Positions 1 through 6,679 of a stretch of DNA of 10,704 nucleotides are shown piece by piece. The stretch comes from Duncaniella sp. (GTDB lineage Bacteria; Bacteroidota; Bacteroidia; Bacteroidales; Muribaculaceae), in contig JAFLRW010000055.1 of the NCBI GenBank assembly GCA_022511285.1, forward strand, positions 1 to 10,704, given 5' to 3'. Position numbers and translations under genes: made by a program. Position 1 is the stretch's first letter; each line of letters starts with the position of its first letter. The notes under the pieces were generated by a model. The model worked only from the letters and a program-made list of their open reading frames with translations. It did no database searches and was not told the DNA's origin.

Positions 1-2
1 AA

Positions 3-2456
3 TATAACGCCGACTCTTTCCACACGCAGCCCAACGCCGTGGTGGAAGACCTCCTGAAGCGACTGCCGGGCGTGGAGGTTGACTCCGACGGCAGCATCAC
101 GGCCAATGGCAAGACGGTGTCAAAAATCTTAATCGACGGCAAAGAATTCTTCAGCGACGACCCACAGGTGGCCTCGAAAAACCTCCCGGCAGATATGGTG
201 GACAAGCTCCAGGTGGTCGACCGCAAGAGCGACATGGCACGCCTGACCGGAGTGGACGACGGCGAAGATGAAACCGTCATCAACCTCACCTTTAAGAAAG
301 GGATGAACCAGGGATGGTTCGGCACAGCCGAAGGGGGCTACGGCACCGACGACAGGTATATGGCCTCGTTCAATGTCAACCGCTTCTGGAACGGCAATCA
401 GATAACACAGCTCGGCAACTTCAACAACACCAATCAGAAAGGCTTCACCGACTCCAACGGCAACCGCTTCCGCCGCTTCGGAGGGAACAACGGCATCACC
501 TCGTCGCGCGCGCTCGGACTCAACTTCAATGTGGGCAAAGAGGAGATAATCCGTGTGGGCGGCGACATCCTCTGGAGCAACACCGACGCACGCACCATCA
601 AGCGCCAGGACCGCGAATACCTCTTTGGCGATTACTCCACGTGGTCAAAAATCAACAACAGCACCCGCGACCGCGGCAACAACCTCCGAGGCGACTTCCG
701 TGTGCTCTGGAAGCCCGACTCGTTCAACACATTAGAATTCCGCCCAAACTTCTCAATCAATCACAACAACTCCCTGGAGCTCGACAACACGCTCTACTAT
801 GACCGCACCCACCAGTTGGTCAGCAACAACTCCACCAACGGCAACTCGAGCGGCAACTCCTACGAAGCCGGCGGACGACTAATCTACTCCCACAGTTTCA
901 AGCAGCACCGCGGACGCTCATTCTCAGTGTCGGCCCGCTACAATTTCTCAAACACCATTGAGAAAGAGACATCCCTCTCCGACTTTATCCGCTACATCAT
1001 CAGCGAGGACGAAGACAACTCTCAGGACCAGAACGACCTGCTCAATCAATACATCGACAACCACACGTGGTCACACAACCTCATGGGACAGTTCACCTGG
1101 ACGGAGCCGCTCGGCAATGTGGCCAACGGCAACTTCCTGACCTTCAGCTATCGCGCCAACTATCGCTGGAACAACGCCGACAAGCTGACCTACAATCTGC
1201 CCGACCCCTATGAGTATGACATATTCCCCCCGGTGACACTCGGCGACAACGGAGAGCTGCTCCCCATCGAGCCCGATGCCGACTACTCCAACCGCTATCG
1301 CAACAACTCGTTCAACCAGCAGATTCGGCTCGGCTACCGCAAGGTGACGGCCAACGCCAATCTGGAAGCGGGCTTGGCATTAGTGCCTCAGATGACCAAA
1401 TCCATCTACCTTGACAACTCCGACAAGAACATAGACCGCTGGGTGTGGAACTATGCCCCTTTCCTGCGCTACCGCTACAAATTCTCAAAGCGCACTTCGC
1501 TCCAGCTCAACTATCGCGGACAGTCGTCACAGCCATCAATGAAGCAGCTACAGCCTGTGCTCGACATCTCAAACCCCACCAACAAAGTGCAGGGTAACCC
1601 CAACCTCAACCCTTCATTCGCCCACAACCTGATGATACGATTCCAGGACTTCAACATGGACTCCCAGCGGAGCATAATGCTGATGGGCAACTTCCAATAC
1701 ACTCAAAACTCCATAATCTCCAAGTCCAGCTACGATGAATATGGCTCGCGCCTCACGGAGTATCTCAACGTCAACGGCGTCTGGAACGGCCGAGTGATGA
1801 ATATGATTTCGATGCCTTTCCGCAACAAGAAATGGTCGTTCTCCAACCATATCTTCGTCAACGCCGACCGCTCTGTGGGTTTCAACAATGCCCAGCGCAA
1901 TGCCGCCGTCACTCTGCGCTTCAGCGAGAATCCGGGCATCACCTTCCGCCCCGACAACTTTGAGCTTGAGCTGCGCCCCAACTACTCGCTCACCACCACC
2001 CACAATTCGGTGCGCGTGAGCTCCAACCAGACAGTCCACGCCTTTGGAGGACGCTTCAACGGTGTCTACTACACCCCCTGGGGCCTCACCTTCCAGACCG
2101 ACCTTAACTTCTCGGCCACCGAAGGATATGCCGCCGGCTACAACACCCGCACCTGGCTATGGAATGCCCAACTCTCACAGCAATTCCTCCGCAGCAAGGC
2201 CCTCACCCTCTCCGTCAAGGTCTATGACATCCTCAACCAACGCCAGAACATCCGTCGCACCGTGTCGGCCAACTATATTGACGACATCGCATACAACTCC
2301 CTGGCCCGCTACGGAATGATCACCGTCAGCTATCGTTTCAACTCATTCGGCAAAGGCAATGAGCCCTCGGCATCAGGAGGCGGCGAATTTATGCGCCGCG
2401 GTCCCGGAGGAGGGGGAGGAGGCTTCGGAGGGGGCGCAGGTCGCGGCCCGAGATAA
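3..2456 (+). CDS. Outer membrane beta-barrel / TonB-dependent receptor-like protein (5'-truncated)
   Basis: The reading frame is open from the first bases of the window, so the true start lies upstream; the GTG at 39 is only an internal valine codon. The 817 visible residues begin inside a plug-like domain (NADSF, then EDLLKRLPGVEVD, NGKTVSKILIDGKEFFSDDP, and LQVVDRKS) that is characteristic of the Bacteroidota outer membrane beta-barrel family related to TonB receptors. The rest is a long barrel region rich in Asn, Tyr, Arg and aromatic residues in alternating strand patterns. The barrel appears to finish at ITVSYRFNSF, a typical aromatic end, and is followed by about 35 extra residues rich in Gly and Arg. 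Family members usually carry an N-terminal signal peptide and a carboxypeptidase-regulatory-like domain, which would be upstream of the window. Substrate is unknown. No SusD-like partner is visible downstream, so a glycan-import role is not supported. Confidence 0.88.
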   Translation, partial: YNADSFHTQPNAVVEDLLKRLPGVEVDSDGSITANGKTVSKILIDGKEFFSDDPQVASKNLPADMVDKLQVVDRKSDMARLTGVDDGEDETVINLTFKKGMNQGWFGTAEGGYGTDDRYMASFNVNRFWNGNQITQLGNFNNTNQKGFTDSNGNRFRRFGGNNGITSSRALGLNFNVGKEEIIRVGGDILWSNTDARTIKRQDREYLFGDYSTWSKINNSTRDRGNNLRGDFRVLWKPDSFNTLEFRPNFSINHNNSLELDNTLYYDRTHQLVSNNSTNGNSSGNSYEAGGRLIYSHSFKQHRGRSFSVSARYNFSNTIEKETSLSDFIRYIISEDEDNSQDQNDLLNQYIDNHTWSHNLMGQFTWTEPLGNVANGNFLTFSYRANYRWNNADKLTYNLPDPYEYDIFPPVTLGDNGELLPIEPDADYSNRYRNNSFNQQIRLGYRKVTANANLEAGLALVPQMTKSIYLDNSDKNIDRWVWNYAPFLRYRYKFSKRTSLQLNYRGQSSQPSMKQLQPVLDISNPTNKVQGNPNLNPSFAHNLMIRFQDFNMDSQRSIMLMGNFQYTQNSIISKSSYDEYGSRLTEYLNVNGVWNGRVMNMISMPFRNKKWSFSNHIFVNADRSVGFNNAQRNAAVTLRFSENPGITFRPDNFELELRPNYSLTTTHNSVRVSSNQTVHAFGGRFNGVYYTPWGLTFQTDLNFSATEGYAAGYNTRTWLWNAQLSQQFLRSKALTLSVKVYDILNQRQNIRRTVSANYIDDIAYNSLARYGMITVSYRFNSFGKGNEPSASGGGEFMRRGPGGGGGGFGGGAGRGPR
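2406..2440 (+). repeat. Low-complexity purine/G-rich stretch encoding Gly-rich tail
   Basis: Runs of G separated by single A or short spacers occur here, just before the stop codon of the beta-barrel gene. They encode a tract of glycines with interspersed Phe, Ala and Arg. The run at 2406-2422 consists only of G and A and contains several GG pairs and one GGGGG, so a two-layer G-quadruplex in the transcript is conceivable. Glycine-rich tails of this kind are prone to length variation by replication slippage. No function can be assigned. Confidence 0.6.
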
Positions 2457-2565
2457 TGTGCGTGTGCATATCACAGTCAGAAGTTAGTCTGATAAATAAG
2501 TCAAAAAAGTATACATAATTTCAAATGATGTTTTATATTCGATAAGTTAGGTTAATTGTTCAGAA

Positions 2566-2608
2566 GGCCGCCTCGCAGACGTGACGTCACCGGGCGGTCA
2601 ATTTTTTT
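2566..2608 (+). terminator. Probable rho-independent terminator after the beta-barrel gene
   Basis: The left arm GGCCGCC (2566-2572) pairs with the right arm GGCGGTC (2593-2599) over 7 bp with one G-U pair. The 20-nt loop contains the perfect palindrome GTGACGTCAC (2581-2590), which can add an inner hairpin. Two A residues and a run of seven T (2602-2608) follow immediately. It lies about 110 bp after the stop of the upstream gene and before the next promoter element, which is the expected place to separate two transcription units. The large structured loop is less compact than a canonical terminator. Confidence 0.62.
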
Positions 2609-2691
2609 ACATCAATCTCAATTCAGCCTTCCGGAACACACTTCACAACTCGGGGAGGGATGATTTTTAAGCATATATTGAAAAAATTCCG

Positions 2692-2699
2692 TACCTTTG
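2692..2699 (+). promoter_or_regulatory. Bacteroidota-type -7 promoter element (TACCTTTG)
   Basis: TACCTTTG matches the Bacteroidota primary-sigma consensus TAnnTTTG exactly and lies 37 nt before the ATG of the Wzi-type gene. Transcription would start a few bases downstream, giving a leader of about 30 nt. A clear -33 TTTG is not seen at the expected 19-21 nt spacing: the nearest TTG (2678-2680) is too close, although the region is AT-rich. It is probably the main promoter for the gene series that follows. Confidence 0.6.
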
Positions 2700-2736
2700 C
2701 ACATTACATAGTCACAAACCACCAGCACCATCGCCT

Positions 2737-4248
2737 ATGCGACTGTTCACAGCCCTAATATCACTCCTGTGTCTGCCCTCAGCGCTCTCGGCCCAATACG
2801 GCATCAACTATGAGGGCTCGCTGACAGCCGGCGGCGGGTCGGGGGACTTTGCCCCCTACTATATCAGCTCCCTCAACCACGGCCGCTACACCGAAGAGTT
2901 AACCGTGCAGGCCGAAGCCAAAGCCTGGCGTCCGATTGACACCGACAAGCGCTTCAGCTACGGATTTGGCATAGACCTCTTAGCCGGATACTCCTCATCC
3001 ACCGACTACGGACGCTACTCCCCCTCCACCGCCGAATGGACCTCTCACGCCGTGCGCCCCTCGGCCCTGCGCCTGCAGCAACTCTACGGAGAGATAAAAT
3101 ATCGCGGAGTGTTTCTCCTCGCCGGAATGAAGGAACACACCTCGGCCCTCCTCAACCAGCGCCTCACCTCGGGCGATCTCATTGAGAGCGGAAACACTCG
3201 TCCCATCCCCGAAGTCAGAGTAGGGTTCATCGATTTCCGGGACATCCCGTTCACCAACGGATGGGTGCAGATTCAAGGCGAAATAGGCTACGGGAAAATG
3301 CTCGACAACGGCTGGAAACGCGACCACTACAACTACTACAACTATCACCTCACCGAGGGCGAATGGTATAACTACAAGCGCTGCTACTTCCGCACCAAAC
3401 CCTCACAGCCCTTCTCGCTCACCATAGGGATGCAGGCCGCCGGGATGTTTGGCGGCAGCGAAGTGTTCTACTCAAAGGGAATAGGCTACGGAGCCGTCAA
3501 ATATCCGGCCGACATCAAGACATTCTTCCAGATGCTTCTGCCGCGCCAAGACGGAGGCGAAGCCTTCTACACCGGCAATCATCTCGGGTCGTGGGACATC
3601 CGCGGACGATATCGCCTGAACAACGGCACCCAACTGGCTGCCTATGTCTCCTGGCCCTGGGAAGACGGTTCGGGCATTGGCAAGCTCAATGGCTTCGACG
3701 GCCTCTGGGGACTGGAATACAAAGCCCCACGGCCGGGCATCGTCAGCGGCGCTGTCATTGAATATATGGACTACACCAACCAAAGCGGCCCTATACATTA
3801 CGCCCCGGCCGACTATCAAGGTACCACTATGACCGCCCACGCGTCAGGTTCCGACGACTACTACAACAACCGCGCCCACACATCCTACTGCTACTTCGGA
3901 CAATCGATAGGCACCCCGGCCTTAATGGCCCCGCTCTACAACACCGACGGCTACGGCGGCTACGTTGCCAACGCCCTGCGCGGATTCCACCTCGGCATCG
4001 AGGGAACAATCCTCCCGGGGCTCGACTATCGCCTCAAGGGTGGCTACCGCAAAGCCTGGGGCAACGGCTACTTCCTCCTGCCACGGCCCATCAGCCTCGC
4101 AGCAGTCATGCTCGAAGCCGACTGGCGTCCCGCCTCCGTCAAAGGCCTCAGCCTCAATGCCAAACTCGAATTCGACCGCGGCTCCATGCCGGGCAACGCC
4201 CTCGGCGCCTTGCTGACGGTGAAATACAACGGAATCCTTAATCTCTGA
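2737..4248 (+). CDS. Capsule assembly Wzi family outer membrane protein
   Basis: The 503-residue product starts with a cleavable signal peptide (hydrophobic core LFTALISLLCLPSA, likely cut after ALSA near residue 19). It continues as a beta-barrel rich in aromatic residues and glycine: GSLTAGGGSGDFAPYYISS near the start, LQQLYGEIKYRGVFLLAGMKEH around residues 111-131, and a C-terminal strand ending in KYNGILNL. This order and length fit the Wzi-type capsule assembly family as found in Bacteroidota. In Enterobacteria, Wzi is an outer membrane lectin that anchors capsule to the surface; the role of the Bacteroidota homologues is less certain. It is the first gene after the predicted promoter and sits 12 nt upstream of a small lipoprotein gene, followed by nonulosonate-sugar enzymes, which supports a role in surface glycan assembly. 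A Tyr/Asn-rich run around residues 197-204 is noticeable. The start was chosen for its signal peptide and promoter distance; no Shine-Dalgarno is seen. Confidence 0.82.
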   Translation: MRLFTALISLLCLPSALSAQYGINYEGSLTAGGGSGDFAPYYISSLNHGRYTEELTVQAEAKAWRPIDTDKRFSYGFGIDLLAGYSSSTDYGRYSPSTAEWTSHAVRPSALRLQQLYGEIKYRGVFLLAGMKEHTSALLNQRLTSGDLIESGNTRPIPEVRVGFIDFRDIPFTNGWVQIQGEIGYGKMLDNGWKRDHYNYYNYHLTEGEWYNYKRCYFRTKPSQPFSLTIGMQAAGMFGGSEVFYSKGIGYGAVKYPADIKTFFQMLLPRQDGGEAFYTGNHLGSWDIRGRYRLNNGTQLAAYVSWPWEDGSGIGKLNGFDGLWGLEYKAPRPGIVSGAVIEYMDYTNQSGPIHYAPADYQGTTMTAHASGSDDYYNNRAHTSYCYFGQSIGTPALMAPLYNTDGYGGYVANALRGFHLGIEGTILPGLDYRLKGGYRKAWGNGYFLLPRPISLAAVMLEADWRPASVKGLSLNAKLEFDRGSMPGNALGALLTVKYNGILNL

Positions 4249-4260
4249 ACATCCACACAG

Positions 4261-4722
4261 ATGAAGAAAACAGCCGGCCTTCTGCTCGCCTCACTGATAC
4301 TGATTGCTGCCCTCAGCGCCTGCACACGCAACAACGGAGATATCGGGCCCCTCTTCGGCACCTGGCGCCTCGAACAAATGAAAGCCAACGGCACCACCGT
4401 CGAGCTCTACGACTCCGAGACCCTACTCTACTCCTGGGCCTTCCAAAGCTCTATCGTAGCCATCCAGACCATCCTCCCTCACAATAACACCCGCAGAGCC
4501 TTAGGCACCTGGGAAAAGGACGACGACAAGCATCTCACCTTGGATTTCGGCTACACCGACATCGACGGCAAGCTAAACCACACACCGCCGGCACCCCTCC
4601 ACCTCAACTCCGACGGCCCGACCCGACTGGAGATTATCACCTTCAGCGGCAACCGGCTCAATCTGCGGCAGACAGCCTCAGACGGCATAACATATGATTA
4701 CTCCCTGCGCAAAGCATATTGA
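4261..4722 (+). CDS. Small lipocalin-like lipoprotein
   Basis: The 153-residue product has a lysine-led, hydrophobic signal peptide ending in the lipobox L-S-A-C, with the lipid-modified cysteine at residue 21. The segment after it has no acidic cluster of the kind that directs Bacteroidota lipoproteins to the cell surface, so a periplasm-facing location is more likely (inference). The mature part opens with GPLFGTWRLEQM and later has LGTWEKDDDKHLTLDF. This G-x-W strand pattern is typical of the lipocalin-like small lipoproteins common in Bacteroidales, whose ligands are mostly unknown. It lies 12 nt after the Wzi-type gene and 3 nt before the dehydratase gene, so it is almost certainly co-transcribed with both. 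A role as an accessory to the Wzi-type protein is possible but not shown. The fold call rests on the short strand motifs only. Confidence 0.72.
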   Translation: MKKTAGLLLASLILIAALSACTRNNGDIGPLFGTWRLEQMKANGTTVELYDSETLLYSWAFQSSIVAIQTILPHNNTRRALGTWEKDDDKHLTLDFGYTDIDGKLNHTPPAPLHLNSDGPTRLEIITFSGNRLNLRQTASDGITYDYSLRKAY

Positions 4723-4725
4723 CCT

Positions 4726-5709
4726 ATGACGAAAGAAAAAGTGTTAGTGACCGGAGCCGACGGATTCATAGGCTCCCACCTCGTGGAAACCCTCCTTGCC
4801 GAGGGATATGCCGTCAGAGCACTCTGTCAGTACAACTCGTTCAACTACTGGGGATGGCTCGAAGGAATGACCCACCCCGACCTTGAGATTGTGACCGGCG
4901 ACGTGCGCGACCCTCGGCTATGCGACGAAATAGCCCTGGGATGCACCGTAATCTACCACCTTGCAGCCCTCATAGCCATCCCCTACAGCTACTCGGCCCC
5001 CGACAGCTATGTGGACACCAACATCAAAGGCACCCTCAACATGTGTAAAGCCGCCCAGCGTGCCGGCTCGCGCAGAATCATAGTGACCTCCACAAGCGAA
5101 GTCTACGGCACAGCCCGCTATGTGCCTATCGACGAAGCCCACCCACGCCAGCCACAGTCCCCCTACAGCGCCACAAAAATCGGAGCCGACGCCCTGGCAT
5201 TAAGTTTCCACCACGCCTTCGGCCTGCCGGTGGTTGTGGCCCGCCCATTCAACACCTATGGCCCGCGCCAAAGCGCCCGTGCCATTATCCCCTCAATCAT
5301 TTCGCAGATTGCAGCCGGAAAAAAAGAAATTATGGTGGGCGACCTCTCCCCGACCCGCGACTTCAACTTCGTGCTCGACACCGCAGCCGGATTCCTTGCC
5401 CTCGGACGCGCCGATGGAGTGGAAGGCCGCGAGATTAACATCGCCACCGGCACAGAAGTGACCATGGAGGAAACACTTCAGAAAATAGCCCGGATTATGG
5501 AAAGCGACGTCCGCTACATCGTCGACCCCGCACGCCTGCGCCCCTCGGGGAGCGAAGTGTTCCGCCTCTGCGGCGACAATTCCCTCATCACCTCTCTCAC
5601 CCCTTGGCGTCCGCGCTTTGACCTCGAAGCAGGCCTGCGGCTCACCATAGAGTGGTTCTCCAACCCCTCAAATCTCGCAAAATACAAAACAGGCATCTAT
5701 AACGTCTGA
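4726..5709 (+). CDS. legB: NAD-dependent nucleotide-sugar 4,6-dehydratase, LegB-type
   Basis: The 327-residue short-chain dehydrogenase (extended SDR) has a Rossmann NAD-binding motif GADGFIG at residues 10-16, the catalytic Y147-x3-K151 in YSATK, the active-site segment TSTSEVYG at 121-128, and the sugar-nucleotide segment RPFNTYGPRQ at 173-182. The N-terminal YNSFNYWGWLE, the segment SPTRDFNFVLDTA and the ending KTGIYNV are features I associate with LegB, the first enzyme of legionaminic acid synthesis. LegB oxidises C4 and removes water across C5/C6 of nucleotide-GlcNAc to give a 4-keto-6-deoxy sugar. The residue before the active-site Glu125 is Ser124 rather than the Asp found in RmlB-type dehydratases. 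The gene sits 3 nt after the lipoprotein gene and 7 nt before the ATP-grasp gene, with a NeuB-type synthase two genes on, which supports the nonulosonate assignment. A UDP-sugar epimerase or decarboxylase of the same superfamily is the main alternative. Confidence 0.78.
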   Translation: MTKEKVLVTGADGFIGSHLVETLLAEGYAVRALCQYNSFNYWGWLEGMTHPDLEIVTGDVRDPRLCDEIALGCTVIYHLAALIAIPYSYSAPDSYVDTNIKGTLNMCKAAQRAGSRRIIVTSTSEVYGTARYVPIDEAHPRQPQSPYSATKIGADALALSFHHAFGLPVVVARPFNTYGPRQSARAIIPSIISQIAAGKKEIMVGDLSPTRDFNFVLDTAAGFLALGRADGVEGREINIATGTEVTMEETLQKIARIMESDVRYIVDPARLRPSGSEVFRLCGDNSLITSLTPWRPRFDLEAGLRLTIEWFSNPSNLAKYKTGIYNV

Positions 5710-5716
5710 CCCCCTT

Positions 5717-6679
5717 ATGTGCCCCGACTCTACCACCGACCGCGAAATCCGCATCCTCTTCCTCGGAGGTGCCAAGCGAGTCTCAATAGCCCGCAAATTC
5801 ATTGACGCAGGCACTCGATTGGGACGCAAAGTCAGCATATTCAGCTACGAACTCTCTCGCGAAGTGCCAATAGCCTCTCTCGGGCAAGTGATTATAGGCC
5901 GACGCTGGTCCGATCCCGACCTGCTCGCTGATTTACACTCCCACATCAAGCGCCTCGGCATCGACATCATCCTTCCGTTCGTCGACCCCGCCATCGAAGT
6001 GGCAGGCCGGTATGCCCGGACCTACAACGACGCCTGGGCACCCACCGTATCCCCCGACCTGGCCGAAACGCTCTTCGACAAAGCCGCCGCCGCACAGCTC
6101 TACGTCTCTCATCGGATACCAGTCCCCGGAACATTCACCCCCGACACTCCTCAATTTCCCCTCATCGCCAAACCGCGCAGAGGCTCGGCTTCAAAAGGAA
6201 TCACCATCATCAACAACAGCGATGAATTGGAGCGGTTGACAGCTCCCGACCAATATCTGATAGAGAAATACATAGCCCGGCGCGAGGAATACACCGTCGA
6301 CGCATATATCACCCGCTCAGGCTCAATCATCTGCGTCAGCCCACGCCTCAGAGTCGAAGTGCTCGGCGGCGAAGTGACCCGCTCAGTCACCGTCGACGAC
6401 CCCGCCTTGACCCGGCTCGCCACATCAATCATAACCTCGCTCCGACTCATCGGCCCCGTCACCCTCCAATTCATCCGCGATTTGACTGACAGCACCCTTA
6501 TGCTGATGGAAATTAACCCCCGTCTGGGCGGAGGAGTGGTCTGCTCAGTCCACGCCGGTGCCGACATCCCCCGCTACATCCTTGAAGAGTATCTCGGCAT
6601 CACATCGCAACCCCTCATCACCGTAAAACCAGGCATTATGATATGCCGATATTTCGACGAAACTGTTTTCAATGTCTGA
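5717..6679 (+). CDS. ATP-grasp domain carboxylate-amine ligase of unknown substrate
   Basis: The 320-residue protein has an N-terminal Rossmann-like part (RILFLGGAKR at residues 12-21, DIILPFVDPA at 83-92) and a carbamoyl-phosphate-synthase-like ATP-grasp domain. Visible landmarks are the phosphate-contacting lysine and Gly/Ser loop LIAKPRRGSASKG (149-161), the nucleotide-binding EKYIARREEY (183-192), and the metal-binding E265-x-N267 in MEINPRLGGG. All key ligands are present, so it should be active. Family members activate a carboxylate as an acyl phosphate and join it to an amine or similar nucleophile. The true substrates are not known here. Its place between a LegB-type dehydratase (7 nt upstream) and a NeuB-type synthase (8-nt overlap) suggests that it modifies a nonulosonic acid or its precursor, for example by attaching an amino acid (inference). 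The start is well constrained: the next in-frame methionine is residue 263. Confidence 0.8.
   Translation: MCPDSTTDREIRILFLGGAKRVSIARKFIDAGTRLGRKVSIFSYELSREVPIASLGQVIIGRRWSDPDLLADLHSHIKRLGIDIILPFVDPAIEVAGRYARTYNDAWAPTVSPDLAETLFDKAAAAQLYVSHRIPVPGTFTPDTPQFPLIAKPRRGSASKGITIINNSDELERLTAPDQYLIEKYIARREEYTVDAYITRSGSIICVSPRLRVEVLGGEVTRSVTVDDPALTRLATSIITSLRLIGPVTLQFIRDLTDSTLMLMEINPRLGGGVVCSVHAGADIPRYILEEYLGITSQPLITVKPGIMICRYFDETVFNV

Noticed and set aside
1614..2039. Long open frames on the minus strand inside the beta-barrel, neuB, rpoN and other genes
   Set aside because: They lie opposite well-supported coding sequence, have low-complexity or unrecognisable products, and arise from the high GC content and codon bias of the real genes.
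2476..2493. Small inverted repeat TCAGA/TCTGA just after the beta-barrel gene
   Set aside because: The stem is only 5-6 bp and weak, and no T tract follows, so it is not convincing as a terminator or operator.
2535..2542. TATATTCG as a second possible -7 element
   Set aside because: It has one mismatch in the critical TTTG part, no -33 element, and lies upstream of the predicted terminator.
2660..2758. 32-codon frame starting at ATG 2660, preceded by a GGGGAGGG run that looks like a ribosome binding site
   Set aside because: It spans the promoter element, overlaps the start of the Wzi-type gene in another frame, has no recognisable protein features, and Bacteroidota genes rarely use such a site. 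It is most likely chance.
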